Source: JBFLYZ01 sp040756415 | GTDB taxonomy: Bacteria; Bacteroidota; Bacteroidia; JADZBD01 | DNA: 28,996 nt | Reading direction: 5' to 3' | NCBI GenBank assembly: GCA_040756415.1 | Contig: JBFLYZ010000049.1 | Location: 1-28,996 of the forward strand | Shown: in pieces, positions 1-8,386 of the stretch | Layout: each line of letters begins with the position of its first letter | Numbering within the stretch: position 1 is the first letter of the stretch | The notes under the pieces: generated by a model | Databases searched by the model: none | What the model was told of the DNA's origin: nothing | Seen by the model: only the letters and a program-made list of their open reading frames with translations | Translations under genes and position numbers: made by a program

Positions 1-113
1 AAGCTATAACCCGTAACGAGGCCTTTGATCCCGTGCAAACGCATATTATCATTATCCACAAATTAAGCGATATCCAGAAACGACTGGAGGCCCTGGAAGA
101 GAAGAAAAAATAG
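1..113 (+). CDS. C-terminal end of an unrecognised protein (5' partial)
   Basis: An open frame enters from the left edge (codons start at position 3) and ends at TAG 111-113. The last 36 residues run AITRNEAFDPVQTHI..., then a hydrophilic, probably helical tail rich in Glu and Lys (QKRLEALEEKKK). Such a tail looks like a genuine protein terminus with coiled-coil character, but I do not recognise a family from so short a piece. It converges on the WG-repeat gene, with only 21 bp between the two stop codons and no clear hairpin there. Confidence 0.55.
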   Translation, partial: AITRNEAFDPVQTHIIIIHKLSDIQKRLEALEEKKK

Positions 114-134
114 CTGGGTGCTTTAGAAACAACC

Positions 135-1064
135 TTACTCCTCTTCCTCCACCGTATTCCCCGACTCATCGATGGTGATGATCTTGCCCTTATACTTGAC
201 AATGGCCGTTTTGATCTTCACGATCTTGTTATTGGAGGTATTGATCACCTCTTCGTCCTTGAACTCGCTGCAGTATTCGTACTTGCAGGGGATGATCTCC
301 TGCCCGGTATCGTCCATATAGCCCCATTTGCCGCTGCGCATCGCCTGGTGCAGGCTGTTACGCGAAGTGATGATCTCCTCGTAATCGAAGGGTATGGTCT
401 CGTTGCCGTTCAGGTCTATTCCCCCGAATTTGCCGTTCCTCTGCAGGAGAAGCGAAGGCCCCAGCACAGGCAGTTGGAAGAGGCCATCCTGAAGAAAATA
501 GCCCGGGCAGTTGCCCGATTTCACATCGCATCCCGGCTGCTTGTTATCGGGCAGGTAATAATAAAAAGTGCCGGCAGCCGTCTTCTCCACGTAGGGCAGG
601 TCGTAAACGATCTTGGTCGCTTCCTTCCCCGTTTTATTAACCAGCCCCCATTTGCCCTTCAGGCTCACCAGCGCGAAGCAACTGTCCCAGCCTATGCTGT
701 TATCGTTCGCGGGCGCCCATGGAATGGCCAGGTCGTATTTGAATGGCGTAAGCTGCCCGCTATCCTGCCGGAAGACCGCCCATTTGACCCCATCGCACAG
801 CGTGAAAACGTAAGAATTACATTCATACGACATCAGCGTGTACCCTTCTTTCTTTTCTCCCTTCACCGTATCCGGAGCCAGTGAAGAATTTTTGCTGATC
901 ATATCCCATGTGAGGCCGTTGAAGCCGGTAAACTCTCCCGGGTAGAACTGCCCGGAAGCCAGCAGCCTGAACTTGCCTTTGGAATAATAGATCCGGTACG
1001 TGCACTGGCAGAAAGCGCAAAAAGAAACAAAGCAAAGGAAAGAGAGCGAGAGGATATGTCTCAT
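135..1064 (-). CDS. Secreted WG-repeat protein
   Basis: This is a 309-residue exported protein. Residues 1-20 form a signal peptide (MRHILSLSFLCFVSFCAFCQ). The body carries degenerate WG repeats, seen as KGKWGLVNKTG (136-146), NGKFGGIDLNG (210-220) and SGKWGYMDDTG (244-254), with a weaker KWAVF unit near 94. Two are followed by a segment of the IIPxxYE type, usual in WG_beta_rep proteins. The C-terminus is acidic (EEEE). WG repeats are thought to be protein-binding beta structures, and no catalytic residues are visible. It follows lysA on the same strand by 30 bp but has its own -7 box (TAAATTTG, 1076-1083), so it may be transcribed separately. Six cysteines remain in the mature part, suggesting possible disulfides. 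The specific role is unknown. Confidence 0.85.
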   Translation of the reverse strand: MRHILSLSFLCFVSFCAFCQCTYRIYYSKGKFRLLASGQFYPGEFTGFNGLTWDMISKNSSLAPDTVKGEKKEGYTLMSYECNSYVFTLCDGVKWAVFRQDSGQLTPFKYDLAIPWAPANDNSIGWDSCFALVSLKGKWGLVNKTGKEATKIVYDLPYVEKTAAGTFYYYLPDNKQPGCDVKSGNCPGYFLQDGLFQLPVLGPSLLLQRNGKFGGIDLNGNETIPFDYEEIITSRNSLHQAMRSGKWGYMDDTGQEIIPCKYEYCSEFKDEEVINTSNNKIVKIKTAIVKYKGKIITIDESGNTVEEEE

Positions 1065-1075
1065 GGCCGTGTAAA

Positions 1076-1083
1076 CAAATTTA
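1076..1083 (-). promoter_or_regulatory. Bacteroidota -7 box for the WG-repeat gene
   Basis: TAAATTTG on the minus strand matches the Bacteroidota -7 consensus TAnnTTTG. It lies 11 nt before the ATG at 1064, so the predicted 5' leader is only a few nucleotides. No convincing -33 TTTG is visible upstream, inside the end of lysA. Confidence 0.5.
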
Positions 1084-1094
1084 AAAAAGATATT

Positions 1095-2246
1095 TTACTC
1101 CGAGTAGACCGCCTTTACCCGGTCGCGCAGGTTGTACTGCGAGCTCATCACCTCGCCATAGGCTCCCGTGGTGCGCAGCGCGAAGATATCGCCCCGCCTG
1201 GTTTCGGGAAGCATCACCGCCTTGCCGAAACAATCGGAGCTTTCGCAGATGGGGCCTACCACATCGTAGCGAAGCGACTGGTGATCGGGCTGCGAGGGCT
1301 TCTGCGCGGAGAGATTCTCGATCTTGTGATACGACTGGTAGAGCGCTGGACGGATCAGCTCAGTCATACCGGCATCCAGTATCACGAAACTGGTGTTCAC
1401 GCCTTTTTTAACGAACAGCACCTTCGAGATCAGGCTGCCACACTGCGCCACCACCGCCCGCCCCAGCTCAAAATGCAGCTTTTGCCCCGGACGCAGCTCG
1501 AGAAATTCCTTGAAAAGCGAAAAGTAAGCAGCGAAATCAGGGATGGCATGTTTATCGGGCTCATGGTAATCCACCCCCAGACCTCCGCCTACATTGATGT
1601 GCTGCAGGGCTATCTTATGGCTCACGAACCAGCTTTGTATCTCGTTGGCGCGCAGGCAAAGCGATTTGAAAGCATTAAGATCCGTAATCTGGGAGCCGAT
1701 ATGAAAGTGTATACCGATGATCTTCACATGTTTCAGCTCCTGTGTACGCTTCACTACGTTATCGAGCTCCCACAGGTTAATGCCGAACTTGTTCTCCTCA
1801 AGACCCGTGGTAATGTATTTGTGCGTATTGGCATTCACATTCGGGTTGATGCGCAGCGCGATGGGGGCGATCTTGTTCTTTTTCTGCGACAGCTCATCGA
1901 TTACTTCGATCTCCTGTAAGCTCTCGCAGTTGAAACAGAAGATATCACGGTCCAGCGCCACATTGATCTCTTCATCGCTCTTCCCTACTCCCGCGAATAC
2001 GATATGTGAAAATTTATGCTGCCGGGCCCTCGCCACCTCGTTGCCGCTCACGCAGTCGGCACCCAATCCGCTGGCCGCGATCAGCTCCAGCAGCCTGTCG
2101 TTCGAGTTCGCCTTCATGGCGTAATGCACGATGTAGCCGTATCGCTCCGATTCCTTCTTCAATGCGGCAAGCGTGCGCCTGAGCAGATCCAGGTCGTAAT
2201 AGTAGAATGGGGTAGGAACCAAACCTATTTTGCCGATGTCGATCAT
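1095..2246 (-). CDS. lysA: Diaminopimelate decarboxylase
   Basis: A PLP-dependent fold-III decarboxylase that converts meso-diaminopimelate to L-lysine, the last step of lysine synthesis. The 383 residues show the PLP lysine K45 in HYAMKAN, the HIGSQ motif (182-186), the glycine loop NVGGGLGVDY (218-227), the phosphate/substrate segment ELGR (260-263), the CESSD motif (334-338, whose Cys acts across the dimer interface) and GAYGEVMSSQYN (361-372) near the C-terminus. Length is slightly under the usual 400-420. The start ATG overlaps the aspartokinase stop as ATGA, which indicates translational coupling. First and last enzymes of the lysine branch are therefore co-expressed. Confidence 0.95.
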   Translation of the reverse strand: MIDIGKIGLVPTPFYYYDLDLLRRTLAALKKESERYGYIVHYAMKANSNDRLLELIAASGLGADCVSGNEVARARQHKFSHIVFAGVGKSDEEINVALDRDIFCFNCESLQEIEVIDELSQKKNKIAPIALRINPNVNANTHKYITTGLEENKFGINLWELDNVVKRTQELKHVKIIGIHFHIGSQITDLNAFKSLCLRANEIQSWFVSHKIALQHINVGGGLGVDYHEPDKHAIPDFAAYFSLFKEFLELRPGQKLHFELGRAVVAQCGSLISKVLFVKKGVNTSFVILDAGMTELIRPALYQSYHKIENLSAQKPSQPDHQSLRYDVVGPICESSDCFGKAVMLPETRRGDIFALRTTGAYGEVMSSQYNLRDRVKAVYSE

Positions 2247-3559
2247 AAGTTGAACAGTCCTTTGTTCAGCGCCACCAGCGCCTCCCTTTTATGCTTTGTA
2301 TCCACAAGCACGGAAACATTGTTCTCGCTGCCCCCGTAAGAGATCATCCGCAGGGGGATGTTACGCAGCGCATCGAATATCTTGCCGGCCACACCCTGCT
2401 TCTCGGCCGAAAAACTGCCTACGATGCAAACAATGGTCTGGTCCTTGTCCACCTCCACCGTTCCGAACGCATTCAGCTCGCGTACGATCGCATCGAGGTT
2501 CTTCGCGTTATCGATGGTCAGCGATACGGCCACCTCGGAGGTGGTGATCATATCGATAGGCGTCTTGTACCGCTCAAAGACCTCGAACACGTTGCGCAGG
2601 AAACCGTAGGCCAGCAGCATCCGCCCGGAACGTATATTAATGGCGGTGATCCCATCTTTGGCCGCTATGGCCGTTATCCGGTCACCGGGACCTTTTTCCG
2701 CGATGAGCGTACCCTTTGCCTTCGGCTCCATGGTATTGAGCAGGCGCACGGGCACTTTTCTCTTCTGGGCGGGCAGCACGCAGGTGGGATGAAGTATTTT
2801 GGCGCCAAAATAGGCCAGTTCGGCCGCTTCATCGAACGACAGCTCGGTAACGGGAAAGGTCTTATCCACCACGCGCGGATCGTTATTGTGCATGCCATCG
2901 ATATCGGTCCAGATCTGGATCTCTTCCGATCGCAGGGCAGCACCGATCAGCGTGGCCGTGTAGTCGCTTCCGCCCCGCTTGAGGTTATCCACCTCGCCAA
3001 ATGCGTTGCGGCAGATGTATCCCTGCGTGATAAACAGTTTGCGGCCTTCGTTTTTCTTCAGCTCGGCCTGCAGGTTCTCCTCGATGAAGCCCAGGTCCGG
3101 CTCATCGTTCTCATCGATACGCATGAAGTTCAGAGCGGGCAGCAGCACCGAGTCCACACCGATCTCCTCGAGATAATAATGCTCCAGGGCGGTCGACAGC
3201 AGTTCGCCCTGGGCCAGGATGGCCTTCTCTTCGTTAGCAGTGAACAGGTCGAGCGTAAAGGAGCGTATAAAGTCGAAATGATACCTGATCAGCTCCTGTC
3301 CTTTCCTCAGGGTGCTTTCCCTGGCGTACAGCTCGCGGATGACCGCCTCGTATTTCTTCTCCAGCGCATCGGTGAGCTGCCTGGCCCTGTCGTGCTCTTT
3401 CGCATACAGGGCGCTGGCGATCTCGACCAGGGCGTTGGTCGTGCCGCTCATGGCGGAAAGCACCACGATCTTGGGCCGGTCATCCGCGATGAGCGGAACC
3501 AGCTTTTTCATCCGCTCCGCGGAACCTACTGAAGTGCCTCCGAACTTTAAGACGATCAT
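2243..3559 (-). CDS. lysC: Aspartokinase (monofunctional)
   Basis: Phosphorylates L-aspartate, the committed step to lysine, threonine, methionine and DAP. I start it at ATG 3559, giving MIVLKFGGTSVGS with the nucleotide-binding KFGGTSVG at residues 5-12. A TTG three codons upstream is possible but unneeded. The kinase domain fills about 1-300, including the RGGSDYTA substrate segment and WTDIDGM. Two ACT domains follow (about 303-374 and 375-438), the usual site of feedback inhibition by lysine or threonine. There is no homoserine dehydrogenase domain, so this is not a ThrA fusion. The stop overlaps the lysA start by 4 bp. A -7 box sits about 30 nt upstream. Confidence 0.95.
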   Translation of the reverse strand: MIVLKFGGTSVGSAERMKKLVPLIADDRPKIVVLSAMSGTTNALVEIASALYAKEHDRARQLTDALEKKYEAVIRELYARESTLRKGQELIRYHFDFIRSFTLDLFTANEEKAILAQGELLSTALEHYYLEEIGVDSVLLPALNFMRIDENDEPDLGFIEENLQAELKKNEGRKLFITQGYICRNAFGEVDNLKRGGSDYTATLIGAALRSEEIQIWTDIDGMHNNDPRVVDKTFPVTELSFDEAAELAYFGAKILHPTCVLPAQKRKVPVRLLNTMEPKAKGTLIAEKGPGDRITAIAAKDGITAINIRSGRMLLAYGFLRNVFEVFERYKTPIDMITTSEVAVSLTIDNAKNLDAIVRELNAFGTVEVDKDQTIVCIVGSFSAEKQGVAGKIFDALRNIPLRMISYGGSENNVSVLVDTKHKREALVALNKGLFNL

Positions 3560-3589
3560 CTTTAACAATTATTAACATTTGAAAGCCGA

Positions 3590-3597
3590 CAAATTTA
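3590..3597 (-). promoter_or_regulatory. -7 box for the lysC-lysA transcript
   Basis: TAAATTTG on the minus strand matches TAnnTTTG. It lies 30 nt before the aspartokinase ATG at 3559, in the short divergent region shared with gldF. A -33 TTTG at the right spacing is not evident. Confidence 0.45.
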
Positions 3598-3629
3598 TAT
3601 AAATGCCCTACACCCGCGTGAAAAAATGC

Positions 3630-3637
3630 TAATTTTG
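3630..3637 (+). promoter_or_regulatory. -7 box for the gldF-gldG-DUF4340 operon
   Basis: TAATTTTG matches TAnnTTTG and is 56 nt upstream of the gldF ATG. It diverges from the lysC -7 box about 33 bp away, so both operons appear to start from this 134-bp intergenic region. Confidence 0.45.
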
Positions 3638-3693
3638 ACAGCCAAACGGCAACATCCCGCCTGAGTAATTGACGCACGAAGATCTGAACGCAT

Positions 3694-4416
3694 ATGTTCC
3701 CGCTTCTCATTAAGGAGATCCGTTCCTTCTTAAGCTCGCTGATCGGCTATATCGCCATCTGCGTTTTCCTGCTCCTGCTCGGCCTGTTCATGTGGGTGCT
3801 GCAAATGGACAGCAACGTGCTGGCCAACGGTTTCGCCAGCATCGATCCGCTCTTCGCCATCGGGCCCTGGGTATTCCTGTTCCTGATCCCGGCCATCACC
3901 ATGCGCTCGTTCTCTGACGAGAAGAAATCGGGCACCATCGAGCTGCTGCTCACGCGCCCGCTTACCGACCTGCAGATCATCGTGGCCAAATATCTGGCGG
4001 GGGTCACGCTGGTCATTTTCTCGCTGGTACCCACCTTCATCTACTACTATACCGTGCAGCAACTGGCCCTGCCGCCCGGCATCGATGCGGGAGGCACCTG
4101 GGGCTCATACATCGGCCTGCTCTTCCTGGCGGGCGCTTTCGTATCCATCGGCATCTTCGCCTCCTCGCTCACCGAAAACCAGGTGGTGGCTTTCATCGTT
4201 GCCGTGTTCCTCTGCGTGTTCTGCTACATGGGCTTCGAATGGATCAGCCAGCTCTTCGGCAGCATGGATACCTTCCTGCTCTCGCTGGGCATCAACGAGC
4301 ATTACATCTCCATGAGCCGGGGCGTGATCGACACCCGCGATATGCTGTATTTTATCAGCCTCATCGCGGTATTCATTGCATTGACCAAAACCATGCTCGA
4401 AAGCAGGAAATGGTGA
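3694..4416 (+). CDS. gldF: Gliding-motility ABC transporter permease GldF
   Basis: ABC-2 type permease of the GldA-GldF-GldG complex required for gliding in Flavobacterium johnsoniae. The 240 residues match the family length and form about six membrane helices, at roughly 15-38, 54-74, 103-125, 135-158, 165-190 and 218-235. The cytoplasmic segment MRSFSDEKKSGTIELLLTRP (about 70-90) is the conserved ABC-2 permease coupling region. The ATPase partner GldA is not in this window. gldG starts inside the last codons, a 7-bp overlap, so the two are translationally coupled. The start ATG follows a clear intergenic gap with a TAnnTTTG box. Confidence 0.93.
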   Translation: MFPLLIKEIRSFLSSLIGYIAICVFLLLLGLFMWVLQMDSNVLANGFASIDPLFAIGPWVFLFLIPAITMRSFSDEKKSGTIELLLTRPLTDLQIIVAKYLAGVTLVIFSLVPTFIYYYTVQQLALPPGIDAGGTWGSYIGLLFLAGAFVSIGIFASSLTENQVVAFIVAVFLCVFCYMGFEWISQLFGSMDTFLLSLGINEHYISMSRGVIDTRDMLYFISLIAVFIALTKTMLESRKW

Positions 4417-6095
4417 CCGGCAAGCGAAATAAAAGAAGGGACCTGGTGCAACTGGCGCTCATCATCGCTATTATTTTCCTGCTCAATTTCGTTTCCCAGC
4501 GCTTCTTCATGCGCTTCGACCTTACCACGGAGAAGAAGTTCACGCTGAACGAAAAGACCACCGAGCTGCTGCAAAACCTCGATGATATCGTCTATTTCCG
4601 CGTTTACCTGGAAGGGGACTTTAACCCCGATTTCGACCGGCTCAAGGCCGCTACGCGCGAGATGCTGGACGAATTCAGGGCACATTCCAACAATAACCTC
4701 GAATACGAGTTCATCGATCCCCTGGAGAGCCCAGACCCGAAAGAGCAGGAGAGCCTGATCGCTCAACTGCAGGACAAAGGCATCACGCCCTATACGATAC
4801 AGGACCAGGAAAAAGGCGGAACCTCCCAGAAATTCGTGCTGCCGGGCGCGATCGCCACCTACAAGCAGCGCGAAACATCCCTACAGCTCTACGAGGATCA
4901 GCTCGGCTACCCGCCCGAGATCGTGCTGAACAATTCCATCGAAGGGCTCGAATATCAGCTCAGCAATGCCATACGCAAGCTGCAGATCGGGCTGAAGCCC
5001 CGTATCGCCTTTTTGCAGGGGCACGGAGAGCTGGACAGCATACGCGTGGCCGACTTTACCGAAGCGCTGAGGGAGTATTACGAAGTGCAGTTCTACACGC
5101 TCACCGGCAATATGGCCGATATCGAAGGCCTGAAGAACTACAAGGCGCTCATCATCGCTCAGCCCGATTCGGCCTTCACTGAGCCCGAGAAGTTCATCCT
5201 CGACCAGTACCTCATGCATGGCGGACGCACCCTGTGGATGATCGACAAGGTGAACGTGAGCGGTGACAGCCTGGCCCGCTCCGTGATGACCTACGGGCTC
5301 GAGCAAAAGCTGCGGCTTGACGACCTCTTTTTCAAATACGGCATACGCGTGAATGCTGACCTGGTGCAGGATTTCGACTGTGCCCCGCTTATGCTCCCCG
5401 TTGGCGGGCAGAAAAAACCTTTCCCCTTTATTTTCTATCCGCTGGCAGGCGATTCGGTCAACACCCACCCCATCTCGAAGAACATCTATTCGGTACGGCT
5501 GATGTTCGGCAACAGCATCGATACGGTGGGCAGCGAAAGCAGGGTGAAGAAAACGGTGCTGCTCAGCACCTCGCAATACGCCAATTCCGTTCCGGCTCCC
5601 GCCCGCGTTGACCTGCGTATCGTGAGCGTGCCCCTCACCCAGAAGCTGTTCAAATACAAGTACCTGCCGGTGGCCGTGCTCCTGGAAGGCGAGTTCGCCT
5701 CCAATTTCAGGTACCAGCCGGCCTTCGATTCGCTGAAAGTGGATTTCAGGGATAAAAGCGTGGATACCAAAATGATCGTTATTGCTGACGGGGACGTAGC
5801 GTTCAACTACCTCAACCCTTCCACCAAAGAGCCTTTTCCCTGCGGGTTCGATATGTTCAGCGGGCAGATGTTCGGCAACAAGACTTTTTTGCTCAACGCC
5901 ATGAACTACCTCTGCGGTGACGGTGGGCTGCTGGCTGTGCGCTCGCGCAAGGTAGACAGGCGCATGCTCGATGCCAAAAGGGTGGAAGCGGAAAAGGTAA
6001 AGTGGCAACTGCTGAACACAGCCGGGCCCATCAGCCTGGTCGTGCTCTTTGGGGTACTGGCCGCATGGAGAAGAAAAAAGAAATACGCTTCGTAA
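4410..6095 (+). CDS. gldG: Gliding-motility ABC transporter auxiliary component GldG
   Basis: This 561-residue protein is the substrate-binding-like partner of GldF. An N-terminal membrane helix (about 12-30) is followed by DLTTEKKFTLNEKTTELL, the usual opening of the GldG family. A large periplasmic region matches the ABC_transp_aux (DUF4350-like) fold, including PRIAFLQGHGELD and a stretch of the YKALIIAQPD type. A C-terminal helix (about 538-553) ends in a basic RRKKK tail. I start it at ATG 4410, overlapping the gldF stop. The frame stays open to 4239, but that extension would run inside gldF and lacks the family N-terminus. Strongly recognised. Confidence 0.92.
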   Translation: MVTGKRNKRRDLVQLALIIAIIFLLNFVSQRFFMRFDLTTEKKFTLNEKTTELLQNLDDIVYFRVYLEGDFNPDFDRLKAATREMLDEFRAHSNNNLEYEFIDPLESPDPKEQESLIAQLQDKGITPYTIQDQEKGGTSQKFVLPGAIATYKQRETSLQLYEDQLGYPPEIVLNNSIEGLEYQLSNAIRKLQIGLKPRIAFLQGHGELDSIRVADFTEALREYYEVQFYTLTGNMADIEGLKNYKALIIAQPDSAFTEPEKFILDQYLMHGGRTLWMIDKVNVSGDSLARSVMTYGLEQKLRLDDLFFKYGIRVNADLVQDFDCAPLMLPVGGQKKPFPFIFYPLAGDSVNTHPISKNIYSVRLMFGNSIDTVGSESRVKKTVLLSTSQYANSVPAPARVDLRIVSVPLTQKLFKYKYLPVAVLLEGEFASNFRYQPAFDSLKVDFRDKSVDTKMIVIADGDVAFNYLNPSTKEPFPCGFDMFSGQMFGNKTFLLNAMNYLCGDGGLLAVRSRKVDRRMLDAKRVEAEKVKWQLLNTAGPISLVVLFGVLAAWRRKKKYAS

Positions 6096-6105
6096 AATTC
6101 ATGTC

Positions 6106-7161
6106 ATGAAAAAAAACAGGATAGCGGTCATCGTGCTATTGCTCCTTACCGGTATCTCGCTGTGGATCGTGTTCCAGGAAAAGAGCGGAACGATCAGCGG
6201 GGAACAAAAGGATTTTGCCGTGGAGGATACGGCCTCCATCACGAAAATACACATGAAGGACAAGGCGGGAAAGGAGGTAACGCTCGAGCGGGCAGGTGAC
6301 CGGTGGATCGTGAATGGAAAATACAATGCGCGCCCTGACGGGATCAACCTGCTGCTATCGACCGTACGCGCGCTGAAGGTGCGCAACCCGGCCCCGAAAC
6401 GTGCCCAAAACACCATCGTAAAGGACCTGGCCACGGGAGCCAAGAAAATATCCATCTACTCGGGCGATAAGCTGATCAAAGCCTACTATATGGGCACCGA
6501 GACCCAGGACATGGAAGGCAACTACATGCTCATGGTCGACCCGGAAACGGGCGAGAACGCGGATATGCCTTTTGTGGTCCACATCCCGGGCTTCCAGGGC
6601 TACCTGTCGCCCCGCTTTTTCCTGGGCGAGCAGGAATGGCGCGACCGGGAAGTGTTCCGCTATAAATATGCCGACCTGAAATCCATCAAAGTGGACTACT
6701 ATAATTCGCAGGACTCCTCTTTTGTCATCAACTCGCTGGGCGATAACACATTCGAGCTGCTTGACGCCAAAGGAAACAGGATAGCCGATTTCGACACCGC
6801 TGAGGTGCGCCAGTATGTTTCATACTACTATCGCCTGGATTATGAAGGCATTGACAATATTCCGGAACGCACGCGCGACAGCCTCCTGCTCAGCAACTGG
6901 GTAGTGACCATCAGCGTAACGGATGCAAAAAACGCCATCCGAACCCTGCGCTGCTACCTGAAAACGCCCAAAAGCCCCGATATGACCGACCGGCAGGGCC
7001 TGCCGCTGAAGTACGATGTCGACCGCATGTGGGCAGTGGTGAACGGGAATGAAAAAGAGATCGTTGCCATCCAGTATTACGTCTTCGGTAAAACCTTTGT
7101 GCCCATTCACCGTTTCTTCAAACGCAAGCACATGAAAGCCCCCGTAAGTGTTAAAAAGTAG
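6106..7161 (+). CDS. DUF4340 domain protein linked to GldFG
   Basis: A 351-residue protein with one N-terminal membrane helix (about 5-22) and a long extracytoplasmic part. The segment following the helix (AVEDTASITKIHMKDKAGK, then a stretch of the VTLERAGDRWIVNGKY type) is typical of DUF4340. This family often lies directly behind GldF/GldG-like ABC-2 transporters, where it probably helps the auxiliary component. Only 10 bp separate it from gldG, so it is likely the third gene of the operon. I start at ATG 6106, giving MKKNRIAVIVLLLL, rather than an upstream ATG inside gldG. No enzyme motif is visible and the function is inferred from context only. Confidence 0.85.
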   Translation: MKKNRIAVIVLLLLTGISLWIVFQEKSGTISGEQKDFAVEDTASITKIHMKDKAGKEVTLERAGDRWIVNGKYNARPDGINLLLSTVRALKVRNPAPKRAQNTIVKDLATGAKKISIYSGDKLIKAYYMGTETQDMEGNYMLMVDPETGENADMPFVVHIPGFQGYLSPRFFLGEQEWRDREVFRYKYADLKSIKVDYYNSQDSSFVINSLGDNTFELLDAKGNRIADFDTAEVRQYVSYYYRLDYEGIDNIPERTRDSLLLSNWVVTISVTDAKNAIRTLRCYLKTPKSPDMTDRQGLPLKYDVDRMWAVVNGNEKEIVAIQYYVFGKTFVPIHRFFKRKHMKAPVSVKK

Positions 7162-7197
7162 CTCATAACTAACTAATAACGCGCTTGCGTAAAAAAT

Positions 7198-7205
7198 TAT
7201 ATTTG
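7198..7205 (+). promoter_or_regulatory. Possible -7 box for dnaN
   Basis: TATATTTG fits TAnnTTTG and lies 56 nt before the dnaN ATG. It abuts the terminator hairpin starting at 7207, so the hairpin's left arm would straddle the predicted transcription start. No good -33 element is present; the nearest TTG is only 10 nt away. Confidence 0.4.
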
Positions 7206-7206
7206 T

Positions 7207-7238
7207 CCTCCCGCAGCTAAGCGGGAGGATTTTTGTTT
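7207..7238 (+). terminator. Rho-independent terminator after the gldFG-DUF4340 operon
   Basis: Perfect 8-bp stem CCTCCCGC (7207-7214) / GCGGGAGG (7221-7228) with a 6-nt AGCTAA loop, then A and a T-run (TTTTTGTTT). It lies 46 nt after the DUF4340 stop and before dnaN, and separates the two transcription units. Confidence 0.85.
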
Positions 7239-7261
7239 ATAACCGGAAAAACAAGCGCAAA

Positions 7262-8383
7262 ATGAAATTCATTGTATCGAGTTCTTCTCTCCTGAAACAA
7301 CTGCAGAACCTGAGCGGGGTGCTGATGAGCAGCAGCGCCCTTCCCATACTCGAGAACTTTTTGTTTGAGATCAACAAGAACGAGCTGACCGTTACCGCCT
7401 CCGACCTGGAAACGACCATGAGCGCCCGGCTGCAGGTCGAATCGAAGGAGACCGGCTCCATCTGCATCCCGGCCAAGCTCCTGATGGATACGCTGAAGAC
7501 CTTTTCCGAGCAGCCCCTCACCTTTTCCATCGACACCAAGAAGAACAGCATCGAGATCGTTTCCGATTACGGGAAATACAAGCTCACCGGGCACAGCGGT
7601 GAGGACTTTCCCAAGATCCCGGGCATCGAATCTCCCTCTACCTTCGAGCTGAGCGCTGACGCGCTGGCATCGGCCATCAACAAGACCATCTTCGCGGCCG
7701 GCAACGATGAGCTGCGCCCGGTGATGAGCGGGGTCTATTTTCAACTGGGCACGGATGGGATCACCTTCGTGGCCACTGACGCGCATAAGCTGGTGCGGTA
7801 CAAGCGCAAGGACAGCAAAGCCAAGTTCAATGCTACTTTCATCGTTCCCAAAAAACCGCTGAACCTGCTCAAGAACCTGCTCGGCTCTTCCGACAACAAG
7901 GTTAAGGTGGAGTACAATAACACCAACGCCTTCTTTTCGTTCGATAACATCAGTCTCATCTGCCGCCTCATCGATGGCAAGTATCCCAACTACGAGGCCG
8001 TCATTCCCAAAGAGAATCCGAACAATCTCACCATCAGCCGCAGCTCTTTCCTGAGCTCGCTCAAGCGCGTGAGCATTTTCTCGAATAAGACTACTCACCA
8101 GGTACGCCTGAAGATAGCGGGTAGCGAGCTGAACGTAAGCGCTGAAGACCTGGATTACAGCAACGAGGCTGCCGAGCGGCTTACCTGCCAGTACGTGGGC
8201 GATGATATGGAGATCGGGTTCAATTCCCGCTTCCTCGTAGAGATGCTGGCCAACGTGGACTCGGAAGACGTAAGCGTTGAAATGAGCGCTCCGAACCGGG
8301 CGGGCATACTGAAGCCGGCCGCAAGCGATAACAAGGACGAGGACCTGCTGATGCTCGTTATGCCCGTTATGCTTAATAACTGA
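7262..8383 (+). CDS. dnaN: DNA polymerase III beta sliding clamp
   Basis: This is the beta clamp that tethers the replicative polymerase to DNA. Its 373 residues match the family. The start MKFIVSSSSLLKQLQNLSGV and the segment LPILENFLFEI...LTVTASDLETTM form the first of three clamp domains. The central domain contains LRPVMSGVYFQLG and FVATDAHKLVRYKRK. The C-terminus ends LMLVMPVMLNN, the variant of the usual LIMPMRL-type terminal strand. No dnaA, recF or gyrB flanks it, as is common in Bacteroidota, so it does not mark an origin here. A terminator and a possible -7 box precede it; a lipoprotein gene follows after 3 bp. Confidence 0.96.
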   Translation: MKFIVSSSSLLKQLQNLSGVLMSSSALPILENFLFEINKNELTVTASDLETTMSARLQVESKETGSICIPAKLLMDTLKTFSEQPLTFSIDTKKNSIEIVSDYGKYKLTGHSGEDFPKIPGIESPSTFELSADALASAINKTIFAAGNDELRPVMSGVYFQLGTDGITFVATDAHKLVRYKRKDSKAKFNATFIVPKKPLNLLKNLLGSSDNKVKVEYNNTNAFFSFDNISLICRLIDGKYPNYEAVIPKENPNNLTISRSSFLSSLKRVSIFSNKTTHQVRLKIAGSELNVSAEDLDYSNEAAERLTCQYVGDDMEIGFNSRFLVEMLANVDSEDVSVEMSAPNRAGILKPAASDNKDEDLLMLVMPVMLNN

Positions 8384-8386
8384 TCG

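Noticed and set aside
1056..1919. 287-codon plus-strand open frame opposite lysA
   Set aside because: Shadow of the decarboxylase gene; no recognisable protein features.
2291..3532. 413-codon plus-strand open frame opposite aspartokinase
   Set aside because: Shadow of a strongly recognised enzyme gene; no start signal or domain.
4881..6008. 375-codon minus-strand open frame opposite gldG
   Set aside because: Shadow frame; gldG is recognised over its full length on the other strand.
7217..8098. 293-codon minus-strand open frame opposite dnaN
   Set aside because: Shadow of the sliding-clamp gene.
7262..8383. Replication origin near dnaN
   Set aside because: No dnaA gene, no cluster of DnaA boxes and no AT-rich unwinding region are visible around dnaN.
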